NCBI GenBank assembly: GCA_050953285.1
Contig: JBMNMK010000002.1
Coordinates: forward strand, 310,001 to 374,000
Length of the DNA: 64,000 nucleotides
Direction of reading: 5' to 3'
DNA from: Olsenella_K sp050953285
GTDB lineage: Bacteria > Actinomycetota > Coriobacteriia > Coriobacteriales > Atopobiaceae
Made by a program: the position numbers and the translations under genes. Of this stretch, positions 15,134 to 25,137 are shown in pieces. The notes beneath the pieces are model-generated. The model searched no databases and was not told where the DNA came from. It saw only the letters and a list, made by a program, of their open reading frames with translations. The stretch's first letter is position 1, and each line of letters begins with the position of its first letter.

Positions 15134-17001
15134 GTATTCTCGCCCTCTTGCTGAGCTCCTTCAGTTCCGCCCAGCACGACGGAGGTATCCGCTTGGATAT
15201 TGGGCGCTTCCACCACGGCTGTGGTGTCGTTTTGCGCAACCACCGAGACGTCGATGGTTGTCACAATGGCGCGCGAGGGGTCAAGAAGCACGTCGAGCGC
15301 ATAGGAGCCGTCGTCTTTCTTGGTGAGCGCCTCAAGGGGCACCATGAGCACGTCTTCCATCTTTGTGGTCACAATTTGCGCATAGGCGGCATCGCCCAGC
15401 TGCAGGCGCTCGTCGGGCTCTTGGATGGTGGCTTTAGCAAGGGCTTGAGAGCCGGTGGTGGAAATGTCGTCCACCGTGGTCGTGATGGCAAGATCGGGGT
15501 AGGCGTCGACGCTGATACGTACCTCCTGACCTGCCTCTGTGCGGCTGAGGTCATCGGCTGATACGGGGATGTAGACAGCGTATGCAGAAATGTCGTCCAC
15601 CGTGCAGAGCTGGGCTGACGTGTCAAGCTCTGCTCCCGTTTCAAGATCTTGTAGGTTGTGGACTACGCCAGAGATCGTTGCGCGCACGTTGAGCTTTTCG
15701 AGCTTGTCGTGCGCACTGTCGTAGGCGCTTTGGGCGCTGTCCTGCGCTTTTTGTGCCTCATCGTGGGCGGTTTTTGCATCGTCGTAGGTCTTTTGGCGGG
15801 TATCTACCTGGATATATGCTGTGTTGAGGGCGGCGTTGTTGCCGGCATATTCAAACTGCCGAAGCGTAGGAAGGCTGTTTACCGCACTTGAGATGGTTGA
15901 TTGCAGCGCATTTGCCTGATCCTGCAGGCTCTTGATATCAGCCTCATTTGCCCCGTTGTTTTGCGCTTCTGCCAAGTCAATCTGCACCTGATGATACTGA
16001 GCCATGGTACCTGCGGGAAGTGACAGGAGCTCGTCCAGCTTGGTCTCAGTGTCAGTGGCGTACTGCTTGACCTCACTGAGGTCATCCTCCGCGCGCTGGA
16101 GATCATCTGCGCGCGCCTCCGTTGTGCTGGTGGCCTCCTCAAGTTTGCTCTTGGCTTCAGCCTCCTCATCCACCACGGATTGATTTTCCAGCACAAAGAG
16201 GACATCGCCCTCTTTGACCTCGTCGTTTTCTGCCACGTTGACCTCAGACAGCGTGCCGGAAACCTCGGGCACCACCTGCTGCTGATGCACGGGCTCCAGT
16301 GCCACATGCGCCGCTATCGTCTCAAGAAATTCTCCGCGCTTGATCTTTGCGGTGTTGAACTGCTCTACGCTTGATCCGCGATTCCGGCCAAAATAGGAGT
16401 GCGCCACGGCAATGCCTGCCACAACAACGACGGCAAAGCAGGCGATAAGAGCAATGGTGCCCCTACGGCGCCTCTGCGCACGGATCTCTTGGGTGCTCAT
16501 GGTTGCACGCTTCTCGTTGAGATAGGGCGACGGCGTATCCACGTCATAATCTGGCTGGTCAACGCTCACTGCAGCAACTTCGTTGCTGGAAAGCAGGGGA
16601 GTTTCTGGACGGTTGAGCACCTGGGTGGTATCAGCGTGCGCATTGGGATGCTCGGCGCTGGTCGTCTCTGCCTGAGCGGCAGCGTGGGGCGTATCTTCTG
16701 GCGGCGTCGGCGCAGCTACGTTGAGCAACGCTGTGGACTCAAGCGCCTCTACATCATCCGCTTCTGCCTCACGTTCTTCTCGCCCACGGCTGGCCTCTTC
16801 CGCCAAGCGTGCTTCTTTTGCCGCGCGGGCAGCCTCCTGCGCTTTGCGCTTGTGCCGCTCTGCCGCGCGTCTTTTCTCGGCCGCCTCTATCTCTTGTGCA
16901 AAAATTTCATCTATAGAGAGGCCTGAGCCAGCATCAGATGTATTCTTGCGTGTGGTGGGCGCATCTGGGCGCTGGTTGTTGAGGGGGTCATGTTCTGCCA
17001 T
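15130..17001 (-). CDS. HlyD/MacA-type membrane fusion (efflux adaptor) protein with charged cytoplasmic N-terminus
   Basis: 623 residues. Residues 1-200 are cytoplasmic, with an Ala/Glu/Arg-rich probable coiled coil (about 36-80). One transmembrane helix follows (about 205-225), then the adaptor layout: a lipoyl half (HVALEPVHQQQVVPEVSGTLSEVNVAENDEVKEGD), a long alpha-helical hairpin (about 300-440), the second lipoyl half (NVRATISGVVHNL) and beta-barrel domains. Adaptors of this type normally partner an ABC exporter, but none lies nearby. The start has GAAAGG upstream. Its stop overlaps the stop of the convergent CapA-like gene by three bases, and a TTCTCGCCC element covers its last codons. 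Confidence 0.82.
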   Translation of the reverse strand: MAEHDPLNNQRPDAPTTRKNTSDAGSGLSIDEIFAQEIEAAEKRRAAERHKRKAQEAARAAKEARLAEEASRGREEREAEADDVEALESTALLNVAAPTPPEDTPHAAAQAETTSAEHPNAHADTTQVLNRPETPLLSSNEVAAVSVDQPDYDVDTPSPYLNEKRATMSTQEIRAQRRRRGTIALIACFAVVVVAGIAVAHSYFGRNRGSSVEQFNTAKIKRGEFLETIAAHVALEPVHQQQVVPEVSGTLSEVNVAENDEVKEGDVLFVLENQSVVDEEAEAKSKLEEATSTTEARADDLQRAEDDLSEVKQYATDTETKLDELLSLPAGTMAQYHQVQIDLAEAQNNGANEADIKSLQDQANALQSTISSAVNSLPTLRQFEYAGNNAALNTAYIQVDTRQKTYDDAKTAHDEAQKAQDSAQSAYDSAHDKLEKLNVRATISGVVHNLQDLETGAELDTSAQLCTVDDISAYAVYIPVSADDLSRTEAGQEVRISVDAYPDLAITTTVDDISTTGSQALAKATIQEPDERLQLGDAAYAQIVTTKMEDVLMVPLEALTKKDDGSYALDVLLDPSRAIVTTIDVSVVAQNDTTAVVEAPNIQADTSVVLGGTEGAQQEGENT

Positions 17002-17344
17002 GTTTTGCTGCCTTTCGTGAGTTCTGCAGCCGTATCGCCAGGTGTAGGCCCCGCCGTACACCTCACCGTGCTTCTAGGATTTCATTATATTCCCAGCGCA
17101 CATGAGTTTATGCAGCCGCCACAATCATGCGGCACGTCCCAGCACGTGCGTCCATACGTGCATGAGGTCTCCATATTGAGTTTTCCAATGCGTAAATTGC
17201 GCCATGCGCACGCAGTTTTTTGCGGGCGCGGGTGCTCTGCGTAGTACAATTCAAACCCGTGCGACGAAGCGCCGTCTACGCAAGTCGCCGTCTTGTGAGG
17301 ATCTGCCCGTACCGACACGGGGCAGAAGAGACGAGAGGATCACT
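17002..17344. promoter_or_regulatory. 343-bp divergent promoter region between HlyD-like gene and aspS
   Basis: No ORF with a ribosome site is seen here. A minus-strand TATAAT (17089-17084) could serve the HlyD-like gene. On the plus strand TACAAT (17245-17250) has a weak TTGCGG 19 bp upstream and could serve aspS. I find no T-box or other riboswitch fold. Confidence 0.35.
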
Positions 17345-19114
17345 ATGGACGCCTTTTCTATGCATACGCACACCTGCGGCGAGCTGCGCCCGGAAAATAT
17401 TGGCGAGGAGGTTACGCTCACCGGATGGGTTTGGCATCGCAGAGACCATGGCGGCCTGATCTTCATTGATCTGAGGGATCGCGCGGGTGTCACGCAGGTC
17501 TCGTTTGACCCTGAGCATTCGGGCGGCGTGGCTTTTCATGCGGCGGAGCATGTCCGCTCTGAGTGGCCCATCCTTGTGAAAGGTGTCGTGCGTGAGCGCC
17601 CGGAGGGACAGGAGAATGAGAAGCTTGTAACTGGCCAGGTAGAGGTCTTGGTGAGCGAGCTTCAGGTGCTCAATACCGCCGCTACGCCCGCATTCCAGAT
17701 TGAAGATCATGTGGATGCGGCAGAGGACGTACGTCTGAGATATCGCTACTTGGATATCCGCCGTCCGCACATGATGGCAAACCTCAAGATGCGCTCAGAT
17801 TTCACCTTTGCGCTGCGCGAGGCCTTCCACAAGCGTGCGTTCATGGAGGTGGAGACTCCCGCGCTCTTCAAGTCTACCCCTGAGGGTGCGCGTGACTTCA
17901 TTGTGCCTTCCCGCACGCAGCCGGGCAATTTCTATGCGCTGCCGCAGTCCCCGCAGCTGCTGAAGCAGCTCTTGATGGTCGGCGGCGTTGAGCGCTACTA
18001 CCAGATTGTAAAGTGCTTCCGTGATGAGGACTTGCGCGCGGACCGTCAGCCAGAGTTTACTCAGGTAGACGTGGAGATGAGCTTCGTCGAGCAAGACGAC
18101 GTTATGGGCATGATAGAAACGGTACTCAAAGATGCTTTTGCTGCCATGGGTGTTGAGATGCAGCTGCCGCTGCGTCGCATCTCGTATTGGGACGCTATGG
18201 ACACCTATGGTGTGGACAAGCCGGACACGCGCTATGGCATGCACCTGCATGATGTGACCTCTATCTTTGGCAGCTCAAACTTCAAGCTGTTTGCCACAGC
18301 CGCGGCTACCGATGGCCTCTATGTGAAGGCAATCAATGCTAAAGGCGCAGGTGCGTGGCCAAGAGCCAAGATTGACCGTCTGGCAGACGTGGCGGCGGGC
18401 TTTGGCGCTAAGGGTCTGGCCTACATTGCCTTCCGTGAGGATGGCTCGGTCACAAGCCCCATCGTGAAATTCTTCTCAGATGAGGAGATGGCAGCGCTTC
18501 GCCAAGAGATGGACGTTGAGCCAGGAGACCTGGTTATGTTTGCCGTGGAGAGCCGTCTTAAGGCAGATGAGATCTTGGGTGGCATGCGCTCTCACATGGC
18601 AGATGCCCTGGAGATCAAGCGAGAAGGTCATGACTTCTTGTGGGTGGTTGACTTCCCGCTGTTCCACTGGGATGAGGACAGAAAAGCTTATGCGGCAGAG
18701 CACCAACCCTTCACGCAGCCGCTTGAGTCAGATATTGACAAGCTGGAAGATGACCCCTTGGCCTGCGGCTCTCACACCTATGACTTTGTTATGGACGGCT
18801 ACGAGGCAGGCGGCGGCGGTATGCGTATCCACAACGCCGAGCTCCAGATGCGCATTTTGAAGCTTTTGGGCTTCACAGAGGAGCGCGCCGAAGCGCAGTT
18901 TGGCTTCCTCATGGAGGCCCTCAAGTTTGGTGCGCCTCCCATGGGCGGCTTTGCGCTGGGTCTTGACCGTGTCTGCATGTTGCTTGCCGGCGCCGATTCC
19001 ATCCGTGAGGTCATGGCATTCCCCAAGACCAGCTCTGGCTCTGATCTCATGTCAGGCGCCCCGAGTGAGGTCTCTGGACAGCAGCTCAAAGAGGTATCCT
19101 TGCGCATTCTGTAG
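17345..19114 (+). CDS. aspS: Aspartyl-tRNA synthetase
   Basis: 589 residues, normal for bacterial-type AspRS with the GAD insertion domain. Landmarks are the N-terminal OB-fold (GWVWHRRDHGGLIFIDLRD), FIVPSR and ALPQSPQLLKQLL (flipping loop and motif 1 region), CFRDEDLRADRQPEFTQVD (motif 2) and GFALGLDRVCMLL (motif 3). It charges tRNA-Asp; whether it also misacylates tRNA-Asn cannot be told from the sequence. The start ATG follows GAGAGG. The CapA gene begins 77 bp downstream. Confidence 0.97.
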   Translation: MDAFSMHTHTCGELRPENIGEEVTLTGWVWHRRDHGGLIFIDLRDRAGVTQVSFDPEHSGGVAFHAAEHVRSEWPILVKGVVRERPEGQENEKLVTGQVEVLVSELQVLNTAATPAFQIEDHVDAAEDVRLRYRYLDIRRPHMMANLKMRSDFTFALREAFHKRAFMEVETPALFKSTPEGARDFIVPSRTQPGNFYALPQSPQLLKQLLMVGGVERYYQIVKCFRDEDLRADRQPEFTQVDVEMSFVEQDDVMGMIETVLKDAFAAMGVEMQLPLRRISYWDAMDTYGVDKPDTRYGMHLHDVTSIFGSSNFKLFATAAATDGLYVKAINAKGAGAWPRAKIDRLADVAAGFGAKGLAYIAFREDGSVTSPIVKFFSDEEMAALRQEMDVEPGDLVMFAVESRLKADEILGGMRSHMADALEIKREGHDFLWVVDFPLFHWDEDRKAYAAEHQPFTQPLESDIDKLEDDPLACGSHTYDFVMDGYEAGGGGMRIHNAELQMRILKLLGFTEERAEAQFGFLMEALKFGAPPMGGFALGLDRVCMLLAGADSIREVMAFPKTSSGSDLMSGAPSEVSGQQLKEVSLRIL

Positions 19115-19190
19115 GCAGGTCTCTAAGATTGTAGGGGACGCCACGCCGTGGCACTCCGTGTTCTCACACCCTTACAATCGAGGAGATAGC

Positions 19191-20570
19191 ATGGCTGCAG
19201 ACCCACAAGAAACTACGCAGCAAAAAGATAGACACGCGGGCGAGAAGATCCGGCAGAGGAAGCCGATATCTTCTCGCCTTGTTATTCTCGCCCTTGCCGC
19301 GGTGGCGGTGGTGGCAGTGCTTGCGGGGGCGCATATCTTTTGGCGCGGCTCCGTGACGGCGCCGTCTGAGGAGCTGGTTGAGGAATCGCTTGGCCACGAT
19401 GCCCCGCTCATCATGGATAGGCAAGATGAAGCGCCCGACGCTGCAGCTGGCGTGAGTGAGGATGAAACGGCAAAGGCTGATCAGGCGGGCGTCCAAGAGA
19501 TCTCACTCATGATGGTGGGAGACATTCTCAAGCATGGCACGGTGACACAGAGCGGCGCACAGGCGGATGGGTCGTACAATTTTGACCATATTTTTGCGCA
19601 TACCAAGTCGTATTTTGAGCCGTATGACATCCGTGTGGTCAACCAGGAGACGCCAGCTGCAGGCCCTGAGCTGGGCTTGAGCGGATATCCTAGCTTCAAT
19701 GCACCATATGAGTACAACGACGCAATCGCAAATGCTGGCTTTAACGTGGTGCTCAAAGCATCCAACCACAGCATGGATGTAGGCTTGCCGGGTATTCACA
19801 ATGAGCTTGCCTACTGGCAGGAGAACTATCCAGACGTTCACACCATCGGTGTGAAAGACAGGTTGGCAGATGATACGTCTTCTGCGTATGATCCCTATGT
19901 TTTTGAGAAGGATGGCTTTAAGGTGGCACTTCTCAACATGACCTATGGGCTTAACGGTTATGCCAACCAACAAGATGCGGTGGCACTTTTAGATACAGCC
20001 CACACAGAGGAGATTTCATCTGCTATTAGAGCAGCAAAAGATCAGGCAGACATAGTTATCGTCTTTCCGCATTGGGGCCAAGAGTACCTGCTTTCTCCCA
20101 CAGAAGAGCAGCGCGCGTGGGCGGAGTTCTTTGCCCAGGAGGGGGTAGATGCGGTGGTGGGAGACCATCCCCATGTGATAGAACCCGTAGAACTACTTGA
20201 GCGACCTGATGGAAAAAAGATGCCCGTCTTCTGGTCGGTGGGTAACTTTATCAGCAATCAGAACAACAACGAGAACTTGGTGGGAGGTATGGCAACGCTG
20301 GTGCTTAAGAAAGACAGGCGCGGTGCCTGGGTGGATACGTGCTCGTTCTTACCCGTGGTATGCCATAAGGGCTCCGGCAGTACCTTCACCACCTACCTTC
20401 TTAAGGACTATACCGATGAGCTTGCACAAACCAACATTGGCGCCTTTACCAACAACTCAAGTGCTACCCGTGAGTGGGCAAAGGACTTCTGCCAGGAGGT
20501 TTTAGGAGAGGCCTTCAATCCTGAAACGTGTGAGCTCACCATAAAGCTCACCGCTCCTGATGCCTCCTAG
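19191..20570 (+). CDS. CapA-family (PGA_cap) metallophosphoesterase-like surface protein
   Basis: 459 residues with an N-terminal membrane anchor (about residues 22-46) and an extracytoplasmic CapA domain. The putative metal-binding residues are intact: VGDIL (D111), NQE (N151, E153), NHSMD (N192, H193, D196), HWG (H294), GDHPH (D325, H326, H328) and SVGNF. Family members include the poly-gamma-glutamate synthesis protein CapA, but many function in other envelope processes. ATG at 19191 follows CGAGGAG. It is a paralogue of the degenerate copy at 13.2 kb. It converges on a flippase gene with 6 bp between the stops. Substrate unknown. Confidence 0.88.
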   Translation: MAADPQETTQQKDRHAGEKIRQRKPISSRLVILALAAVAVVAVLAGAHIFWRGSVTAPSEELVEESLGHDAPLIMDRQDEAPDAAAGVSEDETAKADQAGVQEISLMMVGDILKHGTVTQSGAQADGSYNFDHIFAHTKSYFEPYDIRVVNQETPAAGPELGLSGYPSFNAPYEYNDAIANAGFNVVLKASNHSMDVGLPGIHNELAYWQENYPDVHTIGVKDRLADDTSSAYDPYVFEKDGFKVALLNMTYGLNGYANQQDAVALLDTAHTEEISSAIRAAKDQADIVIVFPHWGQEYLLSPTEEQRAWAEFFAQEGVDAVVGDHPHVIEPVELLERPDGKKMPVFWSVGNFISNQNNNENLVGGMATLVLKKDRRGAWVDTCSFLPVVCHKGSGSTFTTYLLKDYTDELAQTNIGAFTNNSSATREWAKDFCQEVLGEAFNPETCELTIKLTAPDAS

Positions 20571-20576
20571 CAGCAC

Positions 20577-21968
20577 TTATCGCGTCTGGATTCTAATTAA
20601 GACATAGCGCGCAACAAAGAGGACAAATATCACTATATGCGCAGCTAAATAGGCATATACCGCACCGTCAAACCCCATTGTTCTCACCAGTATCATGCTG
20701 AGGATGAGTCCCACCACAAAGCCGATGAAATAGATGCGCGTGGCGGCACCTTGGTAGCGCAAGACCGTGATGACCTGAAAGAGAAAATCGGCACCGGCGG
20801 CAAGGCCGCCCGCAACCACCATGAGGTAGGCCTGAATTCTGAAACGCTCAAAGTCGGTGGCGTAGAGCAGGCCATTTAGCGGGATGCCTATGATCCCCGT
20901 GAAGCCAATCATGACCACCACAATCACGGCGATAAGGGCAATCATGCCGGCAATGACCACATCAAAGCGCGCACGGCGATTCCTGTCAGACCAGATGGTA
21001 GAGAGGCGCACAATCTGCGGCTTATAGATCAGGCTTGCCATCATGAGGATGGAGTTTGAGGAGAAATAGATAGCGTTAAAGTAGGTCTGGTTGTCGTAGC
21101 TCATCGTGTTTTCCATCACAAACTTAGGCACGTTATCTATGAGCGCATAGAGAAAGACGCCGGCAAAAGCAGGAAAACAGTCAACAAAGAGCTCGCGGAT
21201 CTCCACGAGCTCGGGAGCACGGCTTTTAGGAGTCTCAAAGAGGGTCAGAGGAAGGGTCACCACAAAGAAGCTGGCAACGCCTACCAGACACATAGCCACA
21301 GAAGCCACGGCCAAATTTCTGGTGAAGAAGAGCAGGATCGTGAAGATGGCAAGCGCAAGTACTGATCGGATACCCATGGAAATGCCGGCAAGGTAGAGCT
21401 TATCAACCTGCTGAAGGCGACCCTCATAGACATCTGCTAAGGCATCTATCATGCGGTAGGTAAAGACAGCAATGCAGATGGTATACATGGCGCCTGTATA
21501 GCCGCGCACCTTACAGTACAAAAACCCGATGATCATCATGGCGGCACAGGTAAGAATGCGCTGGATTACATAGGCCCAAAACGACTCCATCTCTTCCAGA
21601 TCGCTTACCTGGAAGGTCCTTACACCATAGTTGCCGATATACATAAGCATGGTTGCCACCACAAAAGCCATGGTGAACATGCCAGCTTCTTCTGCACCGG
21701 AAAGCTGGGTGGCAACAACGGTCAGAAGCGGGAAGAGCACGCCCCAGGCACCTTGGCCTATGGTGTTGAGCACGTAGTCAAGCGTATTCTGTTTGGAGGC
21801 ATAGAGTTCTGTCTGCTCGCTGAACGAGCGATCATAGGCCGCGGTGATGAGCCTGTTCCACCAGTGTTCAGCCAGCTTGCGCATAGCTCCCTCACGCTTG
21901 AGCGCCTTGTCTGTCACACCTCTATCTTTGCGTGGGCGTGTGCGGTGAGAAAAAGAACCAAGAAGCAT
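20577..21968 (-). CDS. Polysaccharide-type flippase (MOP/MATE superfamily)
   Basis: 463 residues with about 12 transmembrane segments in two similar halves (roughly residues 60-250 and 260-460), the layout of O-antigen/teichoic-acid/lipid II-type flippases. The soluble N-terminal ~50 residues are basic. The start at 21968 is chosen because AGGAGG lies 9 bp upstream; the longer frame to 22049 has none. It is divergent from ppc. Family assignment is from the membrane pattern and weak sequence recollection. The exported lipid-linked substrate is unknown, but CapA and glycosyltransferase genes nearby suggest an envelope polymer. Confidence 0.78.
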   Translation of the reverse strand: MLLGSFSHRTRPRKDRGVTDKALKREGAMRKLAEHWWNRLITAAYDRSFSEQTELYASKQNTLDYVLNTIGQGAWGVLFPLLTVVATQLSGAEEAGMFTMAFVVATMLMYIGNYGVRTFQVSDLEEMESFWAYVIQRILTCAAMMIIGFLYCKVRGYTGAMYTICIAVFTYRMIDALADVYEGRLQQVDKLYLAGISMGIRSVLALAIFTILLFFTRNLAVASVAMCLVGVASFFVVTLPLTLFETPKSRAPELVEIRELFVDCFPAFAGVFLYALIDNVPKFVMENTMSYDNQTYFNAIYFSSNSILMMASLIYKPQIVRLSTIWSDRNRRARFDVVIAGMIALIAVIVVVMIGFTGIIGIPLNGLLYATDFERFRIQAYLMVVAGGLAAGADFLFQVITVLRYQGAATRIYFIGFVVGLILSMILVRTMGFDGAVYAYLAAHIVIFVLFVARYVLIRIQTR

Positions 21969-22176
21969 CTGAGCTTCCTCCTTGAGACGGTACATACAGA
22001 CTCGATTGTACGTTTTTGGCACAATACACGCGGCTAGATTCCAAACCATGCATATTTTGTTACTTCTCGTGTCGGTTGAGTTAATCGCGTGTGAAACGCA
22101 TATGCATTGAGCGGTTTGCCTTTATTATTATCGTGCTCGCTCTGACAGTATGCCCATCTGGGCAGAAAGGGGGACC

Positions 22177-24909
22177 ATGGAGCAAGAAATTGCACGCCAG
22201 CATCAGTATGAAGAGGGGACAGAACAAGCCCTTGCTGCGGCGGCACTTGAAGACCTCAATATGCCCGATCCGCTCAAGTACAACATGGCGCTGTTCTTGC
22301 GCCTTGTTCGCAAGGTGCTGGGCGAGTACGACCAAGGGCTTAGGACGTCGTTTGACACGCTGCTGGCAGACATGGTGGCGGCCAATGATGAAAATGCCTC
22401 CCCAGAAGATGCCAAGGCAGCATTTGGGCGTGCGGTGGCATTTATCAACTCCATGACATTGCGTGAGTGCCAGCTGGTGACGCGCGCTTTCACCACCTAT
22501 TTCCACCTGGCAAACATTGCCGAGGAAAACTACCGCGTGAACTCTTTGCGCACGCGTGAGCGTGAGGTCTCCATCGACTCCGCAGACGATCCCATCAATG
22601 CTATCACGGTTGCCTACCGCCGCCTGGTTAATGAGTGCGGAGAAGAGACAGCGGGCGAGAAACTCAACAATCTTGAATTCCGTCCTGTTTTTACGGCTCA
22701 CCCCACCGAGGCGCGCCGCAAGGCCATGACCGGCAAGATTCGCCGCATCTCCTTGCTGCTGGATGAGCGCGCACATCTCGGTGGTCCGGAGCTTCTGGAA
22801 AATGAGCGTCGCATGCTGTTGGAGATCGACGCACTTTTCCGCACCTCTCCCATCGCTATCAAGAAGCCGACGCCGGTAGAAGAAGCAGATACCATCATCG
22901 ATATCTTTGATAACACCCTCTTTGAGATGATTCCCAAGGTGTATCGGCGCTTTGATGACTGGGAGCTGGGCGAGAAGGCCGGCACCATGCCACCGGTTTG
23001 CCCAGCGTTTTTCCATCCGGGCAGCTGGATAGGCTCAGATCGTGATGGTAACCCCAACGTGACGGCTAAGGTGAGCCGCCATGTTGCCGAGAAGTTCCGC
23101 GCACACATGCTGAGAACCTTGGCAGATAGCACCCGCACCGTAGGCAGAAACCTCACCGAGGAATCCACCACCACGGTACCGTCTGCAGACCTTTTGAACC
23201 TGTGGAGCCACCAGATAGAGATGAGTGAGATCTTAACGGCACGTGCAGAAGCGCTCTCTCAATCTGAGCCGCACCGCGCCGTCATGCTGGTGATTGCCAA
23301 CCGCTTGGAGGCAACTATCACGCGTACGGCAGATCTCATGTATGACTCCTGTGATGAATACCTGGCAGACCTCCGCGTCGTGCAGGATTCTCTGGCAAGC
23401 TGTGGCGCGGTCAGAGTGGCCTACGGTCCTCTGCAGACGCTCATCTGGCAGGCAGAAACCTTCGGGTTCAACATGGTGGAGATGGAGTTCCGTCAGCACT
23501 CACTGGTCCACACCCGAGCCCTTGCTGACATTCGTGAGCACGGACGTTGGGGTGAGCGCGGAGAGCTTGCTCCAATGACGCGTGAAGTTCTGGACACCTT
23601 CCGCGCCATCGGCAATATCCAGCGCAGAAATGGTGTGAATGCCGCCAGGCGCTACATCATCTCTTTCACCAAGAGCGCCCAGAACATAGCTGATGTCTAC
23701 GAGCTTGCACGCCTGGCATTTGCGCATCAAGAAGATGTGCCAACCTTGGACGTTATCCCTCTGTTTGAGCAGGTAGAAGACCTTAAAGGTGCCGTCGAGA
23801 CGCTGGATAAGATGATCCAGCTGCCAGATGTGCGCCGCCGTCTTGATGAGACCGGCCGCAAGCTTGAGGTAATGCTTGGCTACTCAGATTCTTCCAAGGA
23901 TGCAGGCCCTACGTCTGCAACGCTCGTTTTGCATGACACGCAGCGCCGCATTGCGGAGTGGGCGGAGCGTAATGCCATCGACCTCATTCTCATGCACGGC
24001 CGCGGCGGTGCGGTTGGGCGCGGCGGTGGTCCTGCTCACCATGCGGTGTTGGCACAGCCCAAAGGCTCGGTCAACTGCCGCTTCAAGCTCACAGAGCAAG
24101 GGGAGGTCATCTTTGCACGCTACGGAGATCCCACGCTTGCTCGCCGCCATGTAGAAGAGGTTGCTGCAGCTACGCTGCTCAATTCTGCGCCGTCTATCGA
24201 GTGGCTCAACACAGAAACCACCCAGCGCTACGCGGAGATGGCCGATAAACTCGAGCGCGAGTCACGCGAGCGCTACTGCGATCTGCTCAATACCGATGGC
24301 TTTGCGGAGTGGTTTAGCGGTGTCACGCCCCTGACAGAGATTGGCCTTCTGCCCATAGGTTCTAGGCCTGCCAAGCGTGGCCTGGGCGCCAAATCATTAG
24401 ATGACCTGCGCACGATTCCCTGGATCTTCTCGTGGTCTCAGGCGCGTATCAACTTGGCCGCATGGTACGGTTTGGGTAGCGCCTGTGAGGCTTTTGGTGA
24501 TGTTGAGCTGTTGCGCAAGGCCTACGCGGAGTGGCCGCTGTTCACCACCTTTATTGACAACATTGAGATGTCGATTGCCAAGACCGATGACGAGATTGCC
24601 AACATGTACTTGAGCTTGGATGAGCGCCAGGACCTTTCAAAGAAGGTCATGGATGAGATGCATCTGACGCGCAAGTGGGTGCTTGCCATCATAGGGGAGA
24701 AGTGGCCGCTTGAACATCGCCGAGTCCTGGGGCCTGTTGTCCATGCGCGCTTGCCGTTTGTTAACGTTTTATCGCTCATGCAGGTTATCGCTTTGAAGCG
24801 TCTGCGTCTTGAGTCCGATACGCTTACTCAAGATGAGCGTGAGCGCCTCATCTTCCTCATCCTGTGTACGGTTTCTGGCGTTGCAGCAGGCCTGCAAAAT
24901 ACCGGGTGA
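22177..24909 (+). CDS. ppc: Phosphoenolpyruvate carboxylase
   Basis: 910 residues, the usual length. It carboxylates PEP with bicarbonate to oxaloacetate, the anaplerotic route towards succinate and aspartate. FTAHPTEARRKA (catalytic His near residue 175), SDRDGNPNVT, GYSDSSKDAG (about 568) and HGRGGAVGRGGGP (about 607-620) are the conserved active-site blocks. The ATG at 22177 follows AGAAAGGGGG. A small TGCCCA/TGGGCA hairpin (22151-22164) lies just before that site. The gene has its own terminator. Confidence 0.97.
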   Translation: MEQEIARQHQYEEGTEQALAAAALEDLNMPDPLKYNMALFLRLVRKVLGEYDQGLRTSFDTLLADMVAANDENASPEDAKAAFGRAVAFINSMTLRECQLVTRAFTTYFHLANIAEENYRVNSLRTREREVSIDSADDPINAITVAYRRLVNECGEETAGEKLNNLEFRPVFTAHPTEARRKAMTGKIRRISLLLDERAHLGGPELLENERRMLLEIDALFRTSPIAIKKPTPVEEADTIIDIFDNTLFEMIPKVYRRFDDWELGEKAGTMPPVCPAFFHPGSWIGSDRDGNPNVTAKVSRHVAEKFRAHMLRTLADSTRTVGRNLTEESTTTVPSADLLNLWSHQIEMSEILTARAEALSQSEPHRAVMLVIANRLEATITRTADLMYDSCDEYLADLRVVQDSLASCGAVRVAYGPLQTLIWQAETFGFNMVEMEFRQHSLVHTRALADIREHGRWGERGELAPMTREVLDTFRAIGNIQRRNGVNAARRYIISFTKSAQNIADVYELARLAFAHQEDVPTLDVIPLFEQVEDLKGAVETLDKMIQLPDVRRRLDETGRKLEVMLGYSDSSKDAGPTSATLVLHDTQRRIAEWAERNAIDLILMHGRGGAVGRGGGPAHHAVLAQPKGSVNCRFKLTEQGEVIFARYGDPTLARRHVEEVAAATLLNSAPSIEWLNTETTQRYAEMADKLERESRERYCDLLNTDGFAEWFSGVTPLTEIGLLPIGSRPAKRGLGAKSLDDLRTIPWIFSWSQARINLAAWYGLGSACEAFGDVELLRKAYAEWPLFTTFIDNIEMSIAKTDDEIANMYLSLDERQDLSKKVMDEMHLTRKWVLAIIGEKWPLEHRRVLGPVVHARLPFVNVLSLMQVIALKRLRLESDTLTQDERERLIFLILCTVSGVAAGLQNTG

Positions 24910-24963
24910 TCGGGCGAGAAAAGATACATTGGCCCGCGCAAAGACCACATGAATGTACTTTTA

Positions 24964-24995
24964 GGGGAGTAGCCAGCTGCGGCTGCTCCCTTTTT
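24964..24995 (+). terminator. Intrinsic terminator of ppc
   Basis: GGGAGTAGCC and GGCTGCTCCC pair (one G-T wobble) around a 6-nt loop, followed by TTTTT, 55 bp after the ppc stop. Confidence 0.85.
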
Positions 24996-25056
24996 GCTGC
25001 CCCTACGCCGGCATTTGCGCTAAATACCAAGAAGTAAGACAAAGGACACTTTTCTC

Positions 25057-25084
25057 TTGTGCAATAAGTTAAAGACGGTATACT
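25057..25084 (+). promoter_or_regulatory. Predicted promoter of the feo operon
   Basis: TTGTGC (25057-25062) and TATACT (25079-25084) are spaced 16 bp apart, in an AT-rich stretch 54 bp before feoA1. Predicted by eye. Confidence 0.5.
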
Positions 25085-25086
25085 TA

Positions 25087-25111
25087 TTAAAGTTAACGTA
25101 GGTAACCTATG
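25087..25111 (+). promoter_or_regulatory. Putative iron-regulator (DtxR/IdeR-like) box upstream of feoA
   Basis: The stretch contains AAGTTAACG and the near-palindrome TAGGT-A-ACCTA (25099-25109). Its complement includes ATAGGTTAC, identical to motifs at 29968 and 56483 and one base off at 31041. The half site resembles the TTAGGTTA half of DtxR/IdeR sites. It lies directly downstream of the -10, where a repressor would block initiation. The binding protein is inferred. Confidence 0.5.
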
Positions 25112-25137
25112 TACCTTCGGGTGGCAAGGGTGGTGTG

